Assembly (NCBI RefSeq): GCF_004923315.1
Contig: NZ_CP039649.1
Location: 248,001-312,000 of the forward strand
Direction: 5' to 3'
Source of the DNA: Azospirillum sp. TSA2s
Lineage (GTDB): Bacteria > Pseudomonadota > Alphaproteobacteria > Azospirillales > Azospirillaceae
Length of the DNA: 64,000 bases
Below are positions 34,861 through 43,108 of the stretch, one piece after another (positions within the stretch are counted from its first letter, which is position 1; every line of letters starts with the position of its first letter). The notes beneath the pieces were generated by a model. It saw nothing but the letters and a program-made list of their open reading frames with translations, ran no database searches and had not been told where the DNA came from. The position numbers and the translations under genes are program-made.

Positions 34861-37133
34861 TCGCCAAACCGACCATCCCCGATCCTCTGGACCGCCCCGG
34901 TTCGCAGATCGGCAAGCCCGTCAGCCGCGTCGACGGCCGGCTGAAGGTGACCGGCGGCGCCAAATACGCGGCGGAGTTCAACACCCCCGGACTCGCCCAC
35001 GGCTACATCGTCTCCAGCGCCATCGCCCGTGGCCGCATCCTCGGCATCGACACCGCCAAGGCGCTGGCCCTGCCCGGCGTGTTCCAGGTCTTCACCCACC
35101 TGAACCGGCCGAGCCTCCCCTGGTTCGACCGCAAGTGGAAGGACGACGACGCGCCGAAGGGTTCTCCCTTCCGCCCGCTCTACGACGCGACCATCCACCA
35201 TGCGCTCCAGCCCGTCGCGCTGGTGGTGGCGGAGAGCTTCGAACTGGCGCGCTACGCCGCCCGCCTGATCCACGTCACCTATGAGGCCGACGAGCACCAG
35301 ACCGACCTGCATGCGGCCAGTACCAGCGCCTTCACCCCCGGCAAGGACAAGGGCGGCTTCCAGCCCCCGCCCAAGCCGCGCGGCGACGCCGACAAGGCGC
35401 TGGCCGAGGCGGAGGTCAGCATCGACCTCAACTTCACCCAGGCGGTCGAGCATCACAACCCGATGGAGATGCACGCCTCCACCGTCATCTACCACAATGA
35501 CGGCACGCTGACCGTCCACGACAAGACGCAGGGGCCGATCAACACCCAGACCTATGTCTGCAACGTCTTCGACCTGTCGAAGGACGCGGTGCGGGTGATC
35601 TCCCCCTTCGTCGGCGGCGCCTTCGGCTCCGGCCTGCGTCCGCAGCACCAGCTGTTCATGGCGGTGCTGGCGGCGACCACGCTGAAGCGCTCCGTCCGGG
35701 TGGAGTTGACGCGCCCGCAGATGTTCAGCTTCGGCCACCGCCCGGAAACCCTCCAGCGCGTGGCGCTCGGCGCGAAGAAGGACGGCACCCTCACCGCCAT
35801 CATCCACGAGGCGGTGCAGGAATCCTCGCAGACCGAGAATTACGTCGAGGTCGTGGTCAACTGGTCTGGCCAGCAATACGCCTGCGACAATGTCCGGCTC
35901 GACTACAAGCTGGCGCGCATGGACACCCACACCCCGCTCGACCAGCGCGCCCCCGGCGCCGCCACCGGCGTCCCGGCGCTGGAGATCGCCATGGACGAGC
36001 TGGCGGCCAAGCTGGGCATAGACCCGCTGGAGCTGCGGCTGAAGAACTACACCGAGGTCGATCCCAACACCGGAAAGCCCTTCTCCAGCAAGGAGCTGCG
36101 CGCCTGCTTCCAACAGGGCGCCGAGCGCTTCGGCTGGCACAAGCGCACCCATGCCCCGCGGTCGATGCGCGAGGGGCGCCAGTTGATCGGCTGGGGCATG
36201 GCGACCGGCGTGTGGGACGCCATGCAGGGTCAGGCTGCGGCCTCCGCCCGGCTCGGCATCGACGGCAGGCTGACGGTCGGCAGCGCCACCGCCGACATCG
36301 GTCCCGGCACCTACACGGCGATGACCCAGATCGCCGCCGACATCCTGGGATTGCCCATCGACAGGGTGTCCTTCCAGCTCGGCGACACCAACCTGCCGAT
36401 GGCGCCGCTGGAAGGCGGCTCCTGGACGGTGTCCTCGGTCGGCTCGGCGGTGAAGGCGGTGTGCGACCGGCTGCGCGACAAGCTGGCCGGCCTCGCGGTC
36501 GGGCTGAACGACGGTCCGCTGAAGGGGTTGAAGGCCGACGACCTGACCTTCGCCGACGGCTGCCTGATCGCCAAATCCGACCCGTCCTGGCGCATGTCGA
36601 TCACCGAGGTAATGCGCGCCAACGACCTGCTGGTGCTGGAGGACGAGGCGCGCTCGATCCCCAATTACAAGTCGCAGATGCAGCACGCGCTCGGCACCCA
36701 CTCCGCAATCTTCGCGGAGGTGCGGGTGGACGAGGATCTCGGCACCGTGCAGGTGACCCGCGTGGTCAGTGCGGTGGCCGCCGGCCGCATCATCAACCCC
36801 AAGACGGCGCGCAGCCAGGTTCTGGGCGCGGTGGTGTGGGGCATCGGCATGGCGCTGGAGGAGGAGACGATGACCGACCAGCGCCTCGGCCGCTTCATGA
36901 ACCACGATTTCGCCGAGTACCACATCCCGGTGAACGCCGACGTCCACGACATCGACGTCATCTTCGTCGAGGAGCATGACGACATCGTCAACCCGCTGGG
37001 CGCCAAGGGTGTCGGCGAAATCGGCATCGTCGGCGTCCCCGCCGCCATCGCCAACGCCATCCACCACGCGACCGGCAAACGCCTCTGCGACCTGCCGATC
37101 ACGGTGGATAAGATTTTGGCGAGCGATTCTTAA
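34857..37133 (+). CDS. paoC: Molybdenum-cofactor subunit of the PaoABC-like enzyme
   Basis: A 758-residue catalytic subunit of the xanthine oxidase family. Landmarks are GKPVSRVDGRLKVTGGAKYA at the N-terminus, NPMEMHASTVIYHNDGTLTV, ISPFVGGAFGSGLRPQHQLF near the cofactor, GSWTVSSVGSAVKAVCDRL, and the terminal GAKGVGEIGIVGVPAAIANA with the conserved catalytic Glu. There is no signal peptide. The three subunits form one translationally coupled operon. The dedicated cofactor chaperone (PaoD/XdhC-like) usually found next to such genes is not in this window. Aldehyde oxidation is inferred from subunit architecture. Confidence 0.9.
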   Translation: MIAKPTIPDPLDRPGSQIGKPVSRVDGRLKVTGGAKYAAEFNTPGLAHGYIVSSAIARGRILGIDTAKALALPGVFQVFTHLNRPSLPWFDRKWKDDDAPKGSPFRPLYDATIHHALQPVALVVAESFELARYAARLIHVTYEADEHQTDLHAASTSAFTPGKDKGGFQPPPKPRGDADKALAEAEVSIDLNFTQAVEHHNPMEMHASTVIYHNDGTLTVHDKTQGPINTQTYVCNVFDLSKDAVRVISPFVGGAFGSGLRPQHQLFMAVLAATTLKRSVRVELTRPQMFSFGHRPETLQRVALGAKKDGTLTAIIHEAVQESSQTENYVEVVVNWSGQQYACDNVRLDYKLARMDTHTPLDQRAPGAATGVPALEIAMDELAAKLGIDPLELRLKNYTEVDPNTGKPFSSKELRACFQQGAERFGWHKRTHAPRSMREGRQLIGWGMATGVWDAMQGQAAASARLGIDGRLTVGSATADIGPGTYTAMTQIAADILGLPIDRVSFQLGDTNLPMAPLEGGSWTVSSVGSAVKAVCDRLRDKLAGLAVGLNDGPLKGLKADDLTFADGCLIAKSDPSWRMSITEVMRANDLLVLEDEARSIPNYKSQMQHALGTHSAIFAEVRVDEDLGTVQVTRVVSAVAAGRIINPKTARSQVLGAVVWGIGMALEEETMTDQRLGRFMNHDFAEYHIPVNADVHDIDVIFVEEHDDIVNPLGAKGVGEIGIVGVPAAIANAIHHATGKRLCDLPITVDKILASDS

Positions 37134-37136
37134 AAC

Positions 37137-37233
37137 TCCTTCTCCCCCGGGGAGAAGGTTGGGATGAAGGGGTTCGGCGTAGCCGAAGAGATCCATGAAG
37201 CGGATCCCCATCACCCTGACCCTCTCCCCGGGG
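37137..37233. repeat. Palindromic repeat after the molybdo-enzyme operon
   Basis: Two opposed units are visible: CTTCTCCCCCGGGGAGAAGG followed by TTGGGATGAAGGGG, and CCCCATCACCCTGACCCTCT followed by CCCCGGGG. A GGCGTAGCC-type spacer lies between. The right unit is interrupted by MITE-like copy B: its other half, AGGAGAGGG, resumes at about 37388. Confidence 0.6.
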
Positions 37234-37382
37234 GGCTATGGCATTCACACAGTTTCAAGTATTGCTAAGCGTCTGGAACAAAAGGAACTTTGCGTCATTC
37301 CCGCCTTCGCGGGAATGACGGCCGACAAAATTGCTTTATTCCAATGTCTTACGTGATGCTGAGATGTGTGAATGCCGTAGCC
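37234..37382. mobile_element. MITE-like element, copy B (149 bp, inverted relative to copy A)
   Basis: Terminal inverted repeats are GGCTATGGCATTCACACA (37234-37251) and TGTGTGAATGCCGTAGCC (37365-37382). The interior matches the complement of copy A: TATTGCTAAGC, TCTGGAACAAAAGGAACTTT, GACGGCCGACAAAAT and CTTACGTGA. Copy B holds one REP hairpin (37294-37319) where copy A has an inverted pair, which accounts for the 57-bp length difference. No coding capacity. Confidence 0.7.
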
Positions 37383-37438
37383 GGTTCAGGAGAGGGCAAC
37401 AAACAAGCGCTCCCGCCAAGCGGCGGCAGCGGTACGCA

Positions 37439-37585
37439 TCACCCCATGATGTTCTCGTCCGCGATGCGGCGCGGCATGTCGGTTTGATGCTGGCGGTCCT
37501 GCTTCGGCGTCTTGGTGATGCTGAAGCCGATGCCCGACAGCAGAAGGACGCCCAGCGAGGCGACGGTGACGATGTTGCAAAGCAT
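37439..37585 (-). CDS. Putative small membrane protein (48 aa)
   Basis: A short frame starting with ATG 37585: MLCNIVTVASLGVLLLSGIG, then FSITKTPKQDRQHQTDMPRR. It has one predicted membrane helix (residues 4-24) and a basic, polar tail, a typical layout for small single-pass proteins. GGGAAAGGG lies 9 bases before the ATG. I do not recognise a family and there is no operon partner. The gap between the molybdo-enzyme operon and the insertion sequence (37134-37950) otherwise holds only repeats; about 365 bases between this gene and the insertion sequence show nothing clear and presumably include its promoter. Existence is moderately supported. Confidence 0.45.
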   Translation of the reverse strand: MLCNIVTVASLGVLLLSGIGFSITKTPKQDRQHQTDMPRRIADENIMG

Positions 37586-37942
37586 AGCGACTGACCCTTT
37601 CCCTAACCTCTTTCGGCCGTCCACCTTGGGACGACCAGACCTTTTTCCGCGGTCTCCTGCGCAATAGACGCCAAGAGCCGCTTCTTTCTTCCGTGAGCCG
37701 CGCCGGGATGAGGGAAAATAATCGTCCGTTACCCGAACTGTATTTACTTCCAACACCTTGCCGGCACAGTCTGCGCGGAGCGGTCAGATAGTCCTGCAGC
37801 TGCGAACTGGCAACCGAAGGCAGCGAAATATCCGCGCAGCTCAGGTTAACAAAATTGTCATGGCAGAGGTTGGGGCGGGGAAGGGCGGCCATCTGAATGT
37901 CGCCCTATCGGCTTTGAGCCGCCTCTCTCGGCCGTCATCCCC

Positions 37943-37950
37943 GCGAAGGC
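37943..37950. repeat. Target site duplication, left copy
   Basis: GCGAAGGC precedes the left end of the insertion sequence and recurs exactly at 39259-39266. Eight-base duplications fit some IS4-family members. The boundary base G is shared with the element end, so 8 or 9 bases are both readable. Confidence 0.85.
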
Positions 37951-39258
37951 GCACTGCTGTCCGGGATTTTCAGGGCTCGGCCAGTTTGAGGCTGAGTTGG
38001 CGGTCTGGCGGTCGTTTTTGCGGTGGCCGTGGCCTTGTCGGACAGCGATTGGTGGTGTTGAAAGGTTCGAAGAGTGCAACCTTGAGCCTGACCTTGAGGG
38101 CCTTCGCACCGCCAACGTGGTTTTTGGCGTAGGTGTTCTGGAATAGCCGCAACAAGCAGAAGGCAATCAATGCCGTGTAGATCTGAATTCTGACGGCATT
38201 CTCTGAGCGACCGAAGAATGTCTTCAGCTTGAGGTTCTGTTTGATCCACTTGAAGAACAACTCAATCTGCCAGCGTTCCTTATAGAGATTGGCGATCTCC
38301 TGGGCAGACCGGTCAAGATCATTGGTGATCAGATGGAGTGGCTCCTTATCCGGGCGCGCCACCACCACTTCACGAAGTTCGGTGTCATAGAGCGGGTTGG
38401 TCGCGCCGCCACGTGGCTTCCTGTGGCCGATCTTCACCCGGCGGTCCGCTTCGATGTTGTCGCCAACCGCCTCGACGCTTCGCTCCACCCGGCGGCGGGC
38501 ATTGCTCTTCAGCCGGGTCACGAACAGCGCCCCTGCCATGGTGATCTCATGCCACCAGCAATAATCCGTGTATCCCTTGTCGAAGACGTAGGTGGTCCCG
38601 GCAACGAACGGCAGACGCCGCGCGACCTTGATTTCGCTAAGCTTAGGCGTTTCCACGGCAAAATGGACCGGCGTGGCCGCCCGCGGATCGTAGGCCAGAT
38701 GCAGCTTCAGGCCACGGCAGCGAGAATCAGCTTCGGCCCAGTTGAAGCGGCGGTCCCGCAACATGATCGGAGAGCCGTCGATCAGCCGCACCAACTCCCG
38801 ACTTTCCTGACGCACCGATCGGGCCAAGCCGCCCATGACTAGATCGGCAATCTCCCGGAACACCGCCGCAGGCCGTGCCGCCGAGGCATCGCTGAGCGTG
38901 CTCTTGCTCACCGGACGCAGGCCGGTGTGGTACAGGCCCGCCGGCTGGGCCGCCAAGCCCTCCGCAATCTCGCGAAGGCTCTTCAGCCCGGCGAACTGGG
39001 CGAAAAGCATCGCCTTGAGGTGCCGCTGGCACGTCCAGCCCTTGTCCCCCGTCCCGACCCCATGATTGCCCCGGTGCCGCACGACAATCCTGTTCACCGC
39101 ACGACGGTCCAGAGGTTCCACAAGGCGCAAAAATCCGCTAGCTTGGAACGGCACGGCAGACCTCAAAATCTATGTTTGGCGACTGCGATTTTGGGCCAGA
39201 ACTCTGGCTTTGTCTGCCGTGCAGCTGCAATCCATCATAAAATCCCGGACAGCAGTGC
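37951..39258. mobile_element. Intact IS4-family insertion sequence (1308 bp)
   Basis: The ends are perfect 20-base inverted repeats, GCACTGCTGTCCGGGATTTT at 37951-37970 and its complement at 39239-39258. An 8-base target duplication, GCGAAGGC, flanks it (37943-37950 and 39259-39266). It encodes a single full-length transposase on the minus strand. Undamaged ends, duplication and frame suggest a recent insertion. The target is the loop of a REP palindrome. Confidence 0.92.
37970..39166 (-). CDS. IS4-family transposase
   Basis: A 398-residue DDE transposase. An N-terminal region (TCQRHLKAMLFAQFAGLKSL, REIAEGL) precedes the RNase H-like core. The acidic triad is visible as Asp in VRLIDGSPIML, Asp in YVFDKGYTDYCWW and Glu in LYKERWQIELFFKWIKQNLK; the last is the Y-(2)-R-(3)-E-(6)-K signature of IS4. 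The frame opens at TTG 39166 directly after an in-frame stop; GTG 39154 is an alternative. The stop codon overlaps the left inverted repeat by one base. The C-terminal tail is Pro/Arg-rich. No frameshift is seen. Confidence 0.93.
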   Translation of the reverse strand: MRSAVPFQASGFLRLVEPLDRRAVNRIVVRHRGNHGVGTGDKGWTCQRHLKAMLFAQFAGLKSLREIAEGLAAQPAGLYHTGLRPVSKSTLSDASAARPAAVFREIADLVMGGLARSVRQESRELVRLIDGSPIMLRDRRFNWAEADSRCRGLKLHLAYDPRAATPVHFAVETPKLSEIKVARRLPFVAGTTYVFDKGYTDYCWWHEITMAGALFVTRLKSNARRRVERSVEAVGDNIEADRRVKIGHRKPRGGATNPLYDTELREVVVARPDKEPLHLITNDLDRSAQEIANLYKERWQIELFFKWIKQNLKLKTFFGRSENAVRIQIYTALIAFCLLRLFQNTYAKNHVGGAKALKVRLKVALFEPFNTTNRCPTRPRPPQKRPPDRQLSLKLAEP

Positions 39259-39387
39259 GCGAAGGCGGGGATCCAGGAAGCTCCGCAATGAAACGGCTAA
39301 AACGGCTGGATTCCCGCCTTCGCGGGAATGACGCTGAAAAAGTGGTGGATGATCCTGCGGCGTGTCGGAACAACTCGGTCATTGCCT

Positions 39388-40857
39388 TTACGGCGTATGC
39401 CCCCCCTCCGCCGCCCGCAGGATCACCGTTACCTTCAGCCCCCGGCCGTCCTGCCCGGCATCCAGCCGCACGGCCGCCCCCAGCCGGTCGGCGAGGGCGC
39501 GGACGATGGCGAGCCCCAGCCCGCTGCCGGTGCGCGGCGGCTCGCCCGGACGGTCCAGGCGATAGAAACGCTCGAACACCCGCTCGCGCTCGGCCTCCGG
39601 GATGCCGGGGCCGTCGTCCTCCACCTCCAGGACAGGCCCGCTCCCCAATCCGGGGCCAACCCGCACCGTCACCGTTCCGCCCGGCCGGTTGTAGCGGATG
39701 GCGTTGTCCAGCAAATTGCCCAGCAGTTCGCCCACCAGCACCGGGTTGCCCACGGCCCGCAGGCCGGCGTCACCGTCCTCCGGTGCTTCGAATCGCACCT
39801 CGACATCCTGGGCCAGCGCCGCCGGCACCTGCTCCGCGGCGACCTCCATCGCCACCTGCCGCAGGTCGGTCACCTCCGGCGCTGCCGGTATCGCCGGCGC
39901 GTCCTCGTCGGCGCGGGCCAGCGCAAGCAGCTGGACCAGCAGCCGTTCCAGCCGCTTCACCGCCCCCTCGACATCGTCCAGCGCCGCGCGCCCTTCCGCG
40001 CTGTCGGTGCCGAAGCGGCGCAGCAGAGCCAGATGGGTGCGCAGCACCGCCAGCGGCGTGCGCAACTGGTGCGAGGCGTCGGCGGTGAAGCGGCGCATGG
40101 TGCCGATGGACTGGTCCAGCCGCGCCAGCAGCCCGTTGATGGCGATCACCAGCGGCAGCACCTCCACCGGCACCACCGCCAGCGGCAGCGGCACCAGCGC
40201 CATCCCGCCGCGCGCCGACCGGCTGTCGATCACCCGCCGCAGCCGCCCCAGCGGCGCCAGACCGCGCCCGACCGCCCCCCACACCAGCAGCCCGCTGCCG
40301 CCGACCAGCGCCACCTCCAGCAGGGTCAGCCACAGCAGCAGATCGACCTCCACCGCGCGCCGGCCGGCCGTGGTCTCCGCCACCTGGACCAGCACCGGCT
40401 GCGGCACGCCATAGAGCCGCCGGATCTGCGCCGCCACCCGCACCGCATGGCCGCGATAGGTCGCGTCGCGGAACACCGTGACGTTGGTCGGCATCTTCGA
40501 GATGTCCGGCAGCGGCAGATCGAGATAACCGGTGATGACCCCGCCTTCATGGGCGACGTTGTAATAGATGCTGTCGCGCGCCTGGCTCTCCAGCATGCCG
40601 AAGGCGACGGCGGGAAGGTCGACCGTCACCTCGCCATTCTCGTCGTCCACCGCCAGCCGCTCGGCGATGGCGAGCGTCGAGCCGGCCAGCAGCCGGTCAT
40701 GGGTGGACTGGACGAAGCCATGGATCAGCGCCGATCCGCCGACGCCCAGCCCGACCGCCAGCGCCCCCAGCGGCACCAGCAGCCGGGTCAGCAGCCGGCG
40801 CCGCAGCGACGGCACGCGCTCCCGCCGTTCCGCCGGCGACACCGCCATCAGCCGCAT
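39388..40857 (-). CDS. TctE/QseC-like sensor histidine kinase
   Basis: A 489-residue inner-membrane kinase. A membrane helix at 25-50 (LLVPLGALAVGLGVGGSALI) and a periplasmic sensor of the two-component N-terminal (2CSK_N) type follow (LESQARDSIYYNVAHEGGVI, GYLDLPLP). A second helix (WLTLLEVALVGGSGLLVWGA), HisKA with His in FTADASHQLRTPLAVLRTHL, and HATPase (GNLLDNAIRY, DDGPGIP, GSGLGLAIV) complete it. It lies 4 bases after its response regulator gene. The pair is divergent from a periplasmic binding protein gene, the arrangement of TctD/TctE-type systems controlling solute importers. Confidence 0.92.
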   Translation of the reverse strand: MRLMAVSPAERRERVPSLRRRLLTRLLVPLGALAVGLGVGGSALIHGFVQSTHDRLLAGSTLAIAERLAVDDENGEVTVDLPAVAFGMLESQARDSIYYNVAHEGGVITGYLDLPLPDISKMPTNVTVFRDATYRGHAVRVAAQIRRLYGVPQPVLVQVAETTAGRRAVEVDLLLWLTLLEVALVGGSGLLVWGAVGRGLAPLGRLRRVIDSRSARGGMALVPLPLAVVPVEVLPLVIAINGLLARLDQSIGTMRRFTADASHQLRTPLAVLRTHLALLRRFGTDSAEGRAALDDVEGAVKRLERLLVQLLALARADEDAPAIPAAPEVTDLRQVAMEVAAEQVPAALAQDVEVRFEAPEDGDAGLRAVGNPVLVGELLGNLLDNAIRYNRPGGTVTVRVGPGLGSGPVLEVEDDGPGIPEAERERVFERFYRLDRPGEPPRTGSGLGLAIVRALADRLGAAVRLDAGQDGRGLKVTVILRAAEGGHTP

Positions 40858-40861
40858 TCCA

Positions 40862-41527
40862 TCATGTGACTTCCATCAGGTAACCCAGCCCGCGGATGGT
40901 GCGGATCTGCGGCCCGTCGGGCTCCAGCTTCTTCCGCAGCCGGGCGACATACAGCTCGATGGCGTTGGGGGCCACCGGCTCGTCGAAGCCGAACACCTCC
41001 CCCGCCAGCCGCTCCTTCGGCACCACCTTGCCGGCTCGCGTGATCAGCCCCTCCAGCACCGCCAGCTCGCGCTTGCGCAAATCCAGCACCCGCCCGTTCA
41101 GCGTCACCGTCGCGGTGGAGCGGTCGTAGCGCAAGGCCCCGCACACCAGCTCCGGCACCGGCGTGCCCTGGCCGCGCCGCATCAGGGCGCGCACCCGCGC
41201 CTCGAACTCCGCCGGGTCGAAGGGCTTCAGCAGGTAATCGTCGGCGCCGAGATCCAGCCCCTTCACCCGGTCGGCCACCGCCTCGCGCGCGGTCAGGATC
41301 ATCACCGGCACGGTGGAGCCGCGGCGGCGGATTCGCGTCAGCACCTCGAACCCCGACAGGTCGGGCAGGCCCAGATCCAGCACCACCAGCCCATAGGGCT
41401 CAGCCCGCTCCAGCCGCGCCGCCTCTTCTCCCGACGCGACATGGTCGACGGCATAGCCGGCCAGCTTCAGCGACGCGGTCAGCCCGCGCGCCAGGGCCGC
41501 GTCATCCTCCACGATCAGGATGCGCAA
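40862..41527 (-). CDS. OmpR-family response regulator (TctD-like)
   Basis: A 221-residue response regulator. The receiver has acidic residues at 7-9 (ILIVEDDAAL), phospho-acceptor Asp51 (LVVLDLGLPD), Thr in ILTAREA and Lys in YLLKPFDP. The winged-helix OmpR output is at about 125-220 (LDLRKRELAVLEGLITRAGK, PNAIELYVARLRKKL, IRTIRGLGYLMEV). The start is TTG at 41527: GGAGG sits nine bases upstream, and translation there gives the canonical (M)RILIVEDD. An upstream in-frame GTG abuts the Shine-Dalgarno with no spacing and is unlikely. It probably activates the divergent ABC transporter. Confidence 0.92.
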   Translation of the reverse strand: MRILIVEDDAALARGLTASLKLAGYAVDHVASGEEAARLERAEPYGLVVLDLGLPDLSGFEVLTRIRRRGSTVPVMILTAREAVADRVKGLDLGADDYLLKPFDPAEFEARVRALMRRGQGTPVPELVCGALRYDRSTATVTLNGRVLDLRKRELAVLEGLITRAGKVVPKERLAGEVFGFDEPVAPNAIELYVARLRKKLEPDGPQIRTIRGLGYLMEVT

Positions 41528-41709
41528 GGGCGGCACCCTCCGTCCGACCGGGCCATCATCCGAACGCCCCTGTTCCGTTCCGCCAACTATTTCAACCCGC
41601 GACAGATTGACGACAGGTTGGCCGCCTATAGTCACGACAAAGTCGCTTGTAAGCCCAACCAACCCGGCCCGCAACGGCGCCGTGGGAACCAACCGCAGGA
41701 GAGGAAGAG

Positions 41710-42825
41710 ATGCGCACCAAACTGGCCCTTCTGGTCGCGACCGCCCTGACCGTCACAGTGTCCATCACCGTTCCGGCCTTCACCGCCGGCACCGCCCAGG
41801 CGCAGTCGGTCCCCGCCGGCTACGACCCGTCCTATGCCAAGATCATCGAGGCGGCGAACCAGGAAGGCGCGCTCAGCATCTATTCCGCCACCGACGCGGC
41901 CGCCGTGTCGGAACTCCTGAAGGGGTTCGAGGCGCTCTATCCCAAGATCAAGCTGGAATACGCCGACCAGAACTCGACCGAGATGTACAACCGTTTCATC
42001 AGCGAGGCGGCGGCCAACACCGGCACCACCGACCTGATGTGGTCGTCGGCGATGGACCTGCAGATGAAGCTGGTCAACGACGGCTACGCCCAGTCCTATA
42101 CGTCGCCGGAAACCAAGAACATCCCCGACTGGGCCAACTGGAAGAACGAGGCCTTCGGCACCACCGCCGAGCCGATCGTCTTCGCCTACAACAAGCGCGT
42201 CGTCCCCGCCGCCGACGTGCCGAAGACCCACGCCGACCTCGCCAAGCTTCTCGCTGAGAAGCCCGACGCCTACAAAGGCAAGGTCACCTCCTACGATCCG
42301 GAGCGCAGCGGCGTCGGCTTCCTCTACATCACCCAGGACGTGCAGGCCAGCAAGGGCACCTGGGATCTGGTGAAGGCGATGGGCCAGACCGGGGTGAAGC
42401 TCTACACCTCCTCCGGCGCGATGATCGAGCGCCTGACCTCGGGCGAGCACACCATCGGCTACAACATGATCGGCTCCTACGTCTTCGAGCGGCAGAAGAA
42501 GGACCCGGACTCGCTGGGCGTCGTGCTGCCGTCCGACTACACCATCGTGATGTCGCGCATCGCCTTCATCCCGAAGGGCGCCAAGCACCCGAACGCCGCC
42601 AAGCTGTTCCTCGACTATCTGCTGTCGAAGGACGGCCAGCAGGCGATGCAGGCCCGCTACATGGGCTCGATCCGCACTGACTTGGCGAGCGCCAACCCGA
42701 CCGCCGGCATTCCGGAAAGCACGCTGCGCCCGATCCATGTCGGCCCGGAGCTGCTGACCTACCTGGATCAGGTGAAGCGCCTGAAGTTCCTGAAGGACTG
42801 GCAGAAGGCCCTGCAGGGGAAGTGA
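41710..42825 (+). CDS. Periplasmic substrate-binding protein (Fbp/Afu type)
   Basis: A 371-residue extracellular solute-binding protein with a Sec signal peptide (MRTKLALLVATALTVTVSIT, cleavage near AQA-QS at about residue 32). The mature fold resembles the iron(III)/sugar-phosphate/phosphonate-type family 1/6 binding proteins (ALSIYSATDAAAVSELLKGF, DLMWSSAMDLQMKLVNDGYA, YDPERSGVGFLYITQDVQAS). A strong GGAGAGGAAGAG Shine-Dalgarno precedes the ATG. It is the first gene of the importer operon, separated from the permease by 283 bases of repeats. Iron, hexose phosphate or 2-aminoethylphosphonate are all possible; the family does not decide. Confidence 0.88.
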   Translation: MRTKLALLVATALTVTVSITVPAFTAGTAQAQSVPAGYDPSYAKIIEAANQEGALSIYSATDAAAVSELLKGFEALYPKIKLEYADQNSTEMYNRFISEAAANTGTTDLMWSSAMDLQMKLVNDGYAQSYTSPETKNIPDWANWKNEAFGTTAEPIVFAYNKRVVPAADVPKTHADLAKLLAEKPDAYKGKVTSYDPERSGVGFLYITQDVQASKGTWDLVKAMGQTGVKLYTSSGAMIERLTSGEHTIGYNMIGSYVFERQKKDPDSLGVVLPSDYTIVMSRIAFIPKGAKHPNAAKLFLDYLLSKDGQQAMQARYMGSIRTDLASANPTAGIPESTLRPIHVGPELLTYLDQVKRLKFLKDWQKALQGK

Positions 42826-42860
42826 TTTAACGCCTCCTCTCTCTCACCCGCGTACAGTCC

Positions 42861-42956
42861 CCTCTCCCCCCGCTCACGCGCAAACTTCGTTTGCGCTGAC
42901 GCGACAGGCGGATCAAAGATCCGCCGAAAGCGGGGAGAGGGTTAGGGTGAGGGGGA
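42861..42956. repeat. Palindromic repeat family X, copy 3 (inverted, diverged)
   Basis: Read on the minus strand, this has the same order as copies X1 and X2: hairpin GGCGGATC/GATCCGCC (42907-42925), spacer TGTCGCGTCA, hairpin GCGCAAAC/GTTTGCGC (42878-42896). Both stems differ in sequence from the other copies, yet pair perfectly. It lies inside the transporter operon between the binding protein and permease genes. Confidence 0.8.
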
Positions 42957-43022
42957 CACAGAGCGAGGGTCTTCAAGAATTGCGAACCTCGCGCTCCCCC
43001 TAAAATCCACCCCACGCCTCCC

Positions 43023-43058
43023 CCTCACCCCGGCCCTCTCCCCGGGGGGGAGAGGGGG
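43023..43058. repeat. CCTCTCCCC/GGGGAGAGG hairpin repeat before the permease gene
   Basis: CCCTCACCCCGGCCCTCTCC followed by a G-run and GAGAGGGGG forms a strong hairpin of the short C/G-rich type also seen at 3.2, 37.2 and 45.9 kb. It ends about 50 bases before the permease ATG. Confidence 0.6.
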
Positions 43059-43108
43059 AATCCCCCACGGGGAGGGCGCCAAAGCCGCCGAATTCAAGGA
43101 AATCCCCC

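Larger units (their letters stand above)
37934..39332. repeat. REP palindrome pair split by the insertion sequence
   Basis: Joining 37934-37950 (GTCATCCCCGCGAAGGC) to 39267 onward (GGGGATCCAGGAAGC) restores a perfect REP hairpin. It faces a second one at 39307-39332 (GGATTCCCGCC, TTCGCGGGAATGAC). The insertion sequence entered the loop of the first hairpin, duplicating eight bases. Confidence 0.85.

Noticed and set aside
41605-41652. TTGACG and TATAGT before the transporter operon as a sigma-70 promoter
   Set aside because: The spacer is only 14 bases, too short for a standard promoter, so it was not listed.
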